A stretch of DNA of 48,331 bases from an uncultured Solirubrobacterales bacterium. GTDB lineage: Bacteria; Actinomycetota; Thermoleophilia; Solirubrobacterales; Solirubrobacteraceae. Within the stretch, counting starts at the first letter, position 1. Each line of letters begins with the position of its first letter. The position numbers and the translations under genes were made by a program. The notes under the pieces were generated by a model, which was given only the letters and a program-made list of their open reading frames with translations, did no database searches and was not told the origin of the DNA. Positions 42,613 to 48,331 of the stretch are shown here, in pieces. Where the stretch lies: positions 1 through 48,331 of the forward strand of contig CAIJLJ010000142.1 of assembly GCA_903821395.1 (NCBI GenBank), written 5' to 3'.

Positions 42613-43474
42613 CCCCTGAGGCCACTTCGAGCCGCTCCGCCAGGCGGTTCATCCCAAGCTCCCGCGCCGCCGCCGCGCCGCGCTTTGCGTCGAGCGGCGC
42701 ATCCTTTGGTCGCTTCAGTTTGATCGGCTGTAGCGTCGCCATCTCTTTGAAGGCGCGCAGCAAGTCCGGGTCGTCGGTCAGAGCGGAGCGCGTTCGCTCC
42801 GTCATCTCAGTCGTGGGGTCTCCAGCCGCTGCCAGTACCGCCTCGAGCGAGTCGTACTGCTCCAGCAGCAGTGCCGCCCCTTTCTCACCGATTCCTTTTG
42901 CGCCGGGAATGCCATCTGACGGGTCACCGCGCAGCGCGATCAGGTCGGGAATCTGATTCGGATCAACGCCGCTTCGTTCGCGGACCTCGTCGGGTCCGAT
43001 CAGCTGCGGCCCGCCGCGCGATGGATAGAGCACCGTGACCAGCTTTGAGGCGCATTGGAACATGTCGCGGTCGCCGCTGAAGATCAGCGTCTTGCCGCCA
43101 GCCTTGCTCTCGAGCGCCGCCAGCGAACCGAGCAGGTCGTCGGCCTCGAGGTCGTCGGCATCGAGTGAACTCCATCCGCAAGCGGCGAGGAACTCGGGCG
43201 CAAGTTCCCACTGGTGCGCAAGCTCCGGCGGCATCGGCGGGCGGTCGGCGTGGTACGCGGGGAAGGCCTTGACGCGGTAGGCGCCGGCTTCGGCACCGAA
43301 GCAGCAGACGACTGCCCGTGGGCCGTAATCAGCGACCGCTTGAAGCAGCATGTTGGCCGTTCCGAGCAGGGCGTTGACAGGCTTGCCATCTGCGCCCTTG
43401 ATCGACTTTGGCAGCGCGAAGAAGGCTCGGTAGAGCAGCGACGGCGTGTCGACAGCTAGGAGTGGGGTGGCCAC
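42602..43474 (-). CDS. 5'-3' exonuclease (PolA N-domain-like flap nuclease)
   Basis: Stand-alone nuclease homologous to the 5'-3' exonuclease domain of DNA polymerase I, acting on RNA primers or flaps. It has 290 residues from the GTG at 43474: LLAVDTPSLLYRAFFALP, the DADDLEADDLLGSLA metal cluster, SGDRDMFQ, and ALRGDPSDGIPGAKGIGEKGAA with the helix-hairpin-helix. I rejected the upstream TTG-type extension of 20 residues. The chosen start matches the family N-terminus and lies 7 bases after a TAGCCT box. Actinobacteria often carry such a separate enzyme in addition to PolA. Confidence 0.92.
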   Translation of the reverse strand: MATPLLAVDTPSLLYRAFFALPKSIKGADGKPVNALLGTANMLLQAVADYGPRAVVCCFGAEAGAYRVKAFPAYHADRPPMPPELAHQWELAPEFLAACGWSSLDADDLEADDLLGSLAALESKAGGKTLIFSGDRDMFQCASKLVTVLYPSRGGPQLIGPDEVRERSGVDPNQIPDLIALRGDPSDGIPGAKGIGEKGAALLLEQYDSLEAVLAAAGDPTTEMTERTRSALTDDPDLLRAFKEMATLQPIKLKRPKDAPLDAKRGAAAARELGMNRLAERLEVASGAKE

Positions 43475-43481
43475 GAGCGGC

Positions 43482-43487
43482 AGGCTA
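43482..43487 (-). promoter_or_regulatory. -10 box of probable leaderless exonuclease promoter
   Basis: TAGCCT on the minus strand ends 7 bases before the GTG at 43474. It is part of a compact divergent promoter region with the ABC1 kinase box at 43515-43520. Confidence 0.45.
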
Positions 43488-43514
43488 CCGTGATACCGAC
43501 CAAGCGGCCGCCCG

Positions 43515-43520
43515 TACAAC
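43515..43520 (+). promoter_or_regulatory. -10 box of probable leaderless ABC1 kinase promoter
   Basis: TACAAC ends 7 bases before the ATG at 43528. No Shine-Dalgarno sequence is present. Only 27 bases separate it from the minus-strand box at 43482-43487, so RNA polymerase binding in the two directions is likely mutually exclusive. Confidence 0.45.
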
Positions 43521-43527
43521 GGTCGCA

Positions 43528-44940
43528 ATGCCAATGGCTGACGAAAACCAAGACGACATCAACGAGACCAGCAAGCTGCCCAGCTCAAGGCTGGCGCGGA
43601 CGGCCAAGTTTGGCTCGCTCGTCGGTGGCCAGAGCGCGAAGTGGGCGGCGACCAGCGCGATCAACCGCCTGCGCACCGAGGAACGCGCCGACGAGGCCAC
43701 CCAGGCGCGCGCCTTCGACCTCGCCGACCAGCTCGTCAAGCAGCTCGGCCAGATGAAGGGCGCGGCGATGAAGATCGGCCAAGTGCTCTCAACCGTTGAC
43801 TTTGAGCTGATCCCTGAGGACGACCGCGAGGAGTTCAAAGCACGCCTCGCCGAGCTGCGCGACAACGCTCCGCAGGTCGCCTTCAAGGACATGAAGAAGG
43901 TCGTAGAAGCGGACTATGGCGAGCCGATTAGCGCAGTCTTCGCCAGCTTCGACGAAGAGCCGATCGCCGCAGCCTCGATCGGGCAGGTTTATCGCGCCAC
44001 CACGCACGATGGCGACGAGGTGGCGGTGAAGGTTCAGTATCCCGGAGTTGCCGAGGCGGTCGAGACCGACATGCGCAATGTGGGGATGCTGGTGCCGCTA
44101 CTCAAGCGGCTGGCGCCGGGCATCGACGCCAAGGCTTTGCTTGCCGAGCTGCGTGAGCGGATCGCCGAGGAGCTCGACTACGAACTCGAGGCCGCCAACC
44201 AGCGCCAGATAGCGCGCGCCTACCGCGGCCATCCCTTCATCCGCATTCCTGCGATCTTCGCGTCACTCTCAACCCGGCGCGTGCTCGTCAGCGAGTACGT
44301 CGCAGGACAGAGCTTCGCGCAGATGAAGGATCGAAGCGACGAGGAGCGCGACCTCGCCGGCGAGATCGCCTTCCGCTTCTTCTTCGGCCTGTTGATGCGC
44401 GAGCGGCTCGCGCTCGGCGATCCCCACCCAGGCAACTACATCTTCTGCGACGACGGCCGCGTCTGCTTCCTCGACTTCGGGCTTATTCGCCGCGTTCCCG
44501 AGCAGTACCTCGACGGCGAGCGGGCATTGGCTCGCGCGGTGATCGAAGGCGACGCCGAGCAGACGCACCGCTGGCTCTCCGAGCTTGGCTACCTGCCCGA
44601 GCCCGACCAGTTTGAGCCTGCGCGCGTTCTTGAGCAGCTGCAGACTGCTGGCGAGTGGTACTTCACGACCGGCTACCGAAGGCTCACTCCGGAGTACGTG
44701 CGCAACGCAATCGAGGTTGGAAGTTCTCCCCGCTCTCCCCACTACGACTACATGCGCAAACAGACGCTTCCGCCTGAGGCGCTTCTGATGCGCCGCATGG
44801 AAGGGCTGCTTTTTAGCGTCCTCGGTGAGCTGCGGGCTGGCGGCGACTGGGGTCGACTGTCGCTCGAATACGTCGCTGGCGAGTCGCCATCCACGCCGCT
44901 CGGTGAGCAGGACGCGGACTTTTTTGCCTCGCGTGCGTAG
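43528..44940 (+). CDS. ABC1/UbiB-family atypical kinase
   Basis: Protein-kinase-like ATPase of the UbiB/ADCK family, linked in other organisms to quinone or isoprenoid lipid metabolism. The 470-residue protein has the family KxGQ motif (MKIGQVLST) and the Ala-rich loop AAASIGQVYRA that replaces the Gly-rich loop. It also has VAVKVQYPG with the catalytic Lys, DPHPGNYIF and LDFGLI. The membrane anchor seen in UbiB is not obvious at the C-terminus. The frame is open upstream to 43408, but that stretch lies inside the exonuclease promoter and coding region. I use the ATG at 43528; a second ATG at 43534 is also possible. Confidence 0.9.
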   Translation: MPMADENQDDINETSKLPSSRLARTAKFGSLVGGQSAKWAATSAINRLRTEERADEATQARAFDLADQLVKQLGQMKGAAMKIGQVLSTVDFELIPEDDREEFKARLAELRDNAPQVAFKDMKKVVEADYGEPISAVFASFDEEPIAAASIGQVYRATTHDGDEVAVKVQYPGVAEAVETDMRNVGMLVPLLKRLAPGIDAKALLAELRERIAEELDYELEAANQRQIARAYRGHPFIRIPAIFASLSTRRVLVSEYVAGQSFAQMKDRSDEERDLAGEIAFRFFFGLLMRERLALGDPHPGNYIFCDDGRVCFLDFGLIRRVPEQYLDGERALARAVIEGDAEQTHRWLSELGYLPEPDQFEPARVLEQLQTAGEWYFTTGYRRLTPEYVRNAIEVGSSPRSPHYDYMRKQTLPPEALLMRRMEGLLFSVLGELRAGGDWGRLSLEYVAGESPSTPLGEQDADFFASRA

Positions 44941-44981
44941 GCTTCTATCCCAAGTATTCATTCGGACAAAGAGGAGCACAG

Positions 44982-45434
44982 ATGGCGACACTCAACGGTG
45001 TAGATGAAATGAAGGCCGCAGTTGGAACAGAGCTTGGCGTTAGTGAGTGGTACGAGGTAACGCAGGAGACGATCAACGAGTTCGCTGAGGTAACCGGTGA
45101 TCACCAGTGGATTCACGTCAATCCTGAGATGGCGAAAGAGACCCCCTTCGGCGGCACGATCGCCCACGGCCTCTTCACACTCTCGCTCGGCCCAAAGTTC
45201 ACCTACGAGGTGATGAGCGTTGAAGGCTTCGTATTTGCCGTTAACTACGGCTACCAGAAGGTCCGCTTCCCGGCTCCGCTGATGGTCGGCGCGAAGGTGC
45301 GGATGCGCGCAACGCTTACTTCGGTTGAAGACGTTCCGGGTGGCGTTCAGATGCTGGTCACGCAGACCTTTGAGACCGAAGGCGGCGAGAAGCCTGTCTG
45401 CGTAGCCGAGTCGCTGGCTCGGATGTTCACGTAG
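44982..45434 (+). CDS. MaoC-like (R)-specific enoyl-CoA hydratase
   Basis: Hot-dog fold hydratase of the MaoC/NodN type, hydrating enoyl-CoA or related thioesters. It is 150 residues. The hydratase-2 motif covers about residues 37-65: VTGDHQWIHVNPEMAKETPFG then GTIAHGLFTLSL, with catalytic D40 and H45. NYGYQKVRFPAPLMVG follows, as in the family. The GAGGAG ribosome-binding site 5 bases before the ATG is clear, unlike most starts here. A TATTCA hexamer near 44955 may be its -10. The natural substrate is not known. Confidence 0.92.
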   Translation: MATLNGVDEMKAAVGTELGVSEWYEVTQETINEFAEVTGDHQWIHVNPEMAKETPFGGTIAHGLFTLSLGPKFTYEVMSVEGFVFAVNYGYQKVRFPAPLMVGAKVRMRATLTSVEDVPGGVQMLVTQTFETEGGEKPVCVAESLARMFT

Positions 45435-45473
45435 GGAAGCGACACGAAACTCCCGGCGCCGCTCGCAGCTCGC

Positions 45474-45479
45474 TAATCT
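45474..45479 (+). promoter_or_regulatory. -10 box of probable leaderless aldehyde dehydrogenase promoter
   Basis: TAATCT ends 6 bases before the ATG at 45486, with no Shine-Dalgarno sequence. The spacing is the same as for otsA, the L,D-transpeptidase, moaC and the M20 gene. Confidence 0.5.
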
Positions 45480-45485
45480 CGATCG

Positions 45486-46964
45486 ATGACAACGATTAGC
45501 GCGGCAGACGAACGTTCAGCCCTCGAAACTGTCGAGCGGCGCCTCTTTATTGGTGGCCAGTGGCGCGACGCCAGTAGCGGCGCAACGATGGCCGTCGAAG
45601 ACCCAGCAACCGGCGAAACCTTGGTCGAAGTGGCCGACGCCACACCGGAGGATGCCGACGCCGCTCTGGCCGCAGCCGACGCGGCTTTCGCCAGCTTCCG
45701 CACCATGCCGCCACGCGAGCGCGGCGAGATTCTACGCCGCGCCTACGAGCTGATGACCGAGCGGACCGAGCACTTGGCGCTGATCATGACCCTGGAGATG
45801 GGCAAGCCACTGGCTGAGGCGCGCGGCGAGGTTGCTTATGCAGCCTCGTACCTTCGCTGGTACGCCGAGGAAGCAGTGCGGATCAACGGCCGATTCCAGA
45901 CAGCTGAAAATGGCGGCAGCCGCGTGCTGACGATGCGCCAAGCGGTTGGGCCCTGCCTCTTCATCACGCCATGGAACTTCCCGCTCGCGATGGGCACGCG
46001 CAAGGTCGGCCCGGCAATCGCGGCCGGCTGCACGGTCGTCGTCAAGCCTGCCAAGCAGACGCCGCTCTCGATGCTCGCTATGGCCCAAGTATTTGAGGAT
46101 GCCGGCCTTCCCGCAGGCGTGCTCAACGTAGTCTGCGGCTCGAGCTCCGGCTCGCTGATGGCGCCGCTGATCGCCGATCCGCGGCTGCGGAAGCTTTCCT
46201 TCACAGGCTCGACCGCAGTTGGCAAGCAACTGATCGCGCAGTCAGCCGAGCAGATTCTGCGCGTGTCTATGGAGCTTGGCGGCAACGCCCCGCTGATCGT
46301 CTTTGACGACGCCGATATGGACGTCGCGCTTGACGGCGCAATGATGGCGAAGATGCGCAACGGCGGCGAGGCCTGCACCAGCGCCAACCGTATTCTCGTC
46401 CAGGATTCCATCGCCGACGAGTTTGCGCAGCGGCTCGCCGAGCGGATGGGCGCGATGGTCGTCGCGCGAGGCACCGAAGCCGACGCTCAGGCCGGTCCGC
46501 TGATCGACGACGTTGCGGTCGCCTCAGTCAAAGAGCTCGTTGACGACGCCGTCGCCGGCGGCGCAAAGACGCTTTGTGGTGGCGCGCCGATCGAAGGGCC
46601 CGGTCACTTCTTTGCTCCGACCGTCTTGACCGATGTTCCCGACAACGCGCGGATTCTCGGTGAAGAGATCTTTGGCCCGGTCGCCCCTATCCGGACCTTC
46701 GCAACGGAGGAGGAGGCGATCACTGCCGCGAACGCCACCGAGTATGGGCTCGTCGCCTATCTCTTCACGCGCGACATAGCGCGCGGACTGCGCGTGATCG
46801 AGGGCCTCGAAACGGGCATGATCGGCCTCAACCAGGGGATGGTCAGCAACGCTGGTGCTCCTTTTGGCGGCGTCAAGCAGTCCGGCTACGGGCGCGAAGG
46901 CGGCCACGAAGGAATCGACGAATACCTCTCAACGAAGTACGTCGCGATCAACGTCGCCGAGTAG
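45486..46964 (+). CDS. NAD(P)-dependent aldehyde dehydrogenase (succinate-semialdehyde dehydrogenase-like)
   Basis: Oxidises an aldehyde to the acid with NAD(P). It has 492 residues and all catalytic features: N164 in PWNFPLAM, K187 in VVVKPAK, the FTGSTAVGK loop (239-247), E263 in MELGGNAP and nucleophile C297 in GGEACTSANR. EEIFGPVAPI comes late. The pattern MELGGNAPLIVFDDADMD and the end PFGGVKQSGYGREGGHEGIDEYLSTKYV are closest to GabD-type succinate-semialdehyde dehydrogenases, but the substrate is inferred. It is convergent with fumC with 10 bases between stops. Confidence 0.93.
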   Translation: MTTISAADERSALETVERRLFIGGQWRDASSGATMAVEDPATGETLVEVADATPEDADAALAAADAAFASFRTMPPRERGEILRRAYELMTERTEHLALIMTLEMGKPLAEARGEVAYAASYLRWYAEEAVRINGRFQTAENGGSRVLTMRQAVGPCLFITPWNFPLAMGTRKVGPAIAAGCTVVVKPAKQTPLSMLAMAQVFEDAGLPAGVLNVVCGSSSGSLMAPLIADPRLRKLSFTGSTAVGKQLIAQSAEQILRVSMELGGNAPLIVFDDADMDVALDGAMMAKMRNGGEACTSANRILVQDSIADEFAQRLAERMGAMVVARGTEADAQAGPLIDDVAVASVKELVDDAVAGGAKTLCGGAPIEGPGHFFAPTVLTDVPDNARILGEEIFGPVAPIRTFATEEEAITAANATEYGLVAYLFTRDIARGLRVIEGLETGMIGLNQGMVSNAGAPFGGVKQSGYGREGGHEGIDEYLSTKYVAINVAE

Positions 46965-46974
46965 CGGCGCGGCG

Positions 46975-48291
46975 CTAAACCTCTTCGTTGCCAGCCGCGA
47001 TAACCCGCAGGTTGATCGTCTTGTCGTAGAGCTTGGCGTCAACGCCGTGCTCTAGCGCTACCTCGCGCAGCGGCTGCCCTGTAGCGGTCGCCTGCTTGAC
47101 AATTGCCGCTGCCTTGTCGTAACCGATCGCTCCGTTGAGCGCCGTTGCGACAGCCAGCGTTGAGCCGGCGGAGGCTGCAGCGCCGGCCTTGTTTGGCTGG
47201 ATTCCGTCGATGCACTTCTCAGCGAACATCGTCGAGCTGGTGGTCAATAGGTGGAGCGACTGGATCAGGTTGCGGCCGATCAGTGGGATCCGCACGTTCA
47301 GCTCAAACTGACCTTGCATGCCGCCGATTGTGATCGCCGTGTCGTTGCCGATTACTTGCGCGGCTACCTGCAGCACGACCTCGGGGATCACCGGGTTGAC
47401 CTTGCCGGGCATGATCGAGGAGCCCTTCTGCAGCTCCGGTAGGAACAGTTCGCCGATGCCTGCGCGCGGGCCGGAACCCATCAGCGCGATGTCGTTAGCG
47501 ATCTTCGTTAGCGAAACGGCCAGCACCTTCAGTGCGCCTGAGAGCTCAACCAGTGAGTCGCGGTTGCCCTGTGCTTCGAAGGGGTGGGCCGGCGCGTCGA
47601 TCTTCAGCCCCGTCTCCTTAGTCAGTTCGCGACGGACCTTCTTTGCGAACTGGCGGTGAGTGTTGAGCCCGGTGCCGGTTGCGGTGCCGCCGAGCGGGAT
47701 CTGGCGAACGTGGATCAGTGTCGCTTCGATCCGCTCGCGCGCCAGCGCGATCTGCGTCTCGTAACCGGCGAACTCCTGGCCTAGCGTTACCGGCACGGCG
47801 TCCATTAGGTGCGTGCGGCCGGCCTTGACGATGTTCTTAAAGCTGCGCGCCTTCTTGCCGAGCGAGCGTTCAAGCGTCTGCAGCGCAGGCAGCAGTTCAT
47901 TGGTCGTCATCTCGAGCGCTGCGAGGTGGACGGCCGATGGAAATACGTCGTTCGATGACTGCCCGAAGTTGACGTCATCGTTGGCGTGCGCGCCGGAGAG
48001 GCTGGCAATCACCTCGTTGGTGTTCATGTTCGATGAGGTGCCGGAGCCGGTCTGGAAAACGTCGATCGGGAACTGGCTGTCGTGCTTACCGGCGACGATC
48101 TCGTCGGCGGCCTTGGCGATCTTGCGCGCCGTAGCTGGCTTCAGGAGGCCGAGCTCGCCGTTGACGCGCGCGGCGGCACCCTTGATCCGTGCCAGCCAGT
48201 GGATCACTTGAACCGGCACGCGCTCGCCGGAGACAGGGAAGTTATCTACTGCCTTTGCTGTTTCGCCGCCGTACAGACGCTTAGCTGCCAT
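46975..48291 (-). CDS. fumC: Class II fumarate hydratase
   Basis: Interconverts fumarate and malate in the TCA cycle without an iron-sulfur cluster. From the ATG at 48291 it has 438 residues. It contains QTGSGTSSNMNTNEVIA, HANDDVNFGQSSNDVFPSA, AGRTHLMDAVPVTLGQE with H161, and the fumarase/aspartase signature GSSIMPGKVNP (290-300). AAGGAG lies 5 bases before this ATG. The N-terminus is about 15-20 residues shorter than usual. An upstream TTG at 48321 gives ten more residues that line up loosely with the family, and the frame is open to the window edge, so the true start could be there. Confidence 0.93.
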   Translation of the reverse strand: MAAKRLYGGETAKAVDNFPVSGERVPVQVIHWLARIKGAAARVNGELGLLKPATARKIAKAADEIVAGKHDSQFPIDVFQTGSGTSSNMNTNEVIASLSGAHANDDVNFGQSSNDVFPSAVHLAALEMTTNELLPALQTLERSLGKKARSFKNIVKAGRTHLMDAVPVTLGQEFAGYETQIALARERIEATLIHVRQIPLGGTATGTGLNTHRQFAKKVRRELTKETGLKIDAPAHPFEAQGNRDSLVELSGALKVLAVSLTKIANDIALMGSGPRAGIGELFLPELQKGSSIMPGKVNPVIPEVVLQVAAQVIGNDTAITIGGMQGQFELNVRIPLIGRNLIQSLHLLTTSSTMFAEKCIDGIQPNKAGAAASAGSTLAVATALNGAIGYDKAAAIVKQATATGQPLREVALEHGVDAKLYDKTINLRVIAAGNEEV

Positions 48292-48331
48292 CAGAACTCC
48301 TTCGAAGGGTTGGTCGCTCAATGCTACGACC

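Noticed and set aside
44269-44991. 240-codon open frame antisense to the ABC1 kinase gene
   Set aside because: It is a shadow of the kinase coding sequence with no family resemblance.

Overview
The window looks like a chromosomal segment of a high-GC Gram-positive bacterium (Actinomycetota). The class Thermoleophilia / order Solirubrobacterales is my best guess, but this is inferred from overall character and not from any marker search. Supporting points are the rpsF-ssb-rpsR-rplI-dnaB order, GC-rich codon use with frequent GTG starts, AE-rich low-complexity extensions on ribosomal proteins, a separate 5'-3' exonuclease, and many start codons sitting only 6-7 bases after a TANNNT -10 box (leaderless-type promoters). 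The content is almost entirely core metabolism. I see no insertion sequence, prophage, CRISPR array or integrase. No gene-free stretch exceeds about 170 bases.

Layout. 1-3440 (minus): replication/ribosome cluster rpsF, ssb, rpsR, rplI, dnaB (dnaB is cut by the window start). 3541-9362: a small membrane-anchored hypothetical, GT20 trehalose-6-phosphate synthase, a two-component system, and a polytopic protein with an apparently dead M28 peptidase domain. 9345-12753 (minus): a class A penicillin-binding protein, infA and thiL. 12896-16096 (plus): HAD hydrolase, CPBP membrane protease, L,D-transpeptidase and pyrE, then tRNA-Arg(CCT) on minus. 16322-22325 (plus): a complete peptide-type ABC importer in the order DppC-like, binding lipoprotein, DppB-like, two ATPases, with a strong hairpin after the binding-protein gene. 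22322-25382 (minus): thioredoxin-like lipoprotein/anchor, GNAT, AEC transporter, dtd and a hypothetical. 25552-28110 (plus): an unusual SF2 helicase with an acidic insert and a structured-looking leader.

28107-36609 (minus) is the most striking block: eleven genes spaced from a 14-base overlap to a 9-base gap (moaC, moaB/mog, ccmA, ccmB, ccmC, ccmD, hemA, hemC, cobA-hemD fusion, SAM hydrolase, birA). It joins tetrapyrrole synthesis, heme export for cytochrome c maturation, molybdenum cofactor and biotinylation. A precorrin-2 dehydrogenase with an N-terminal cysteine cluster lies just upstream, so HemA-HemC-HemD-CobA plus this enzyme cover most of the route to sirohydrochlorin.

37416-48291: DUF2236 oxygenase-like protein, chromate-type transporter, an M20 peptidase broken by a one-base frameshift, methylmalonyl-CoA epimerase, a small unknown, YchF, 5'-3' exonuclease, ABC1 kinase, MaoC hydratase, an aldehyde dehydrogenase and class II fumarase.

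I find no clear new defence or mobile system. The best leads are the helicase with its leader, the dead peptidase fusion, the Cys-cluster dehydrogenase, the DppC insert, the M20 frameshift and the widespread leaderless starts.
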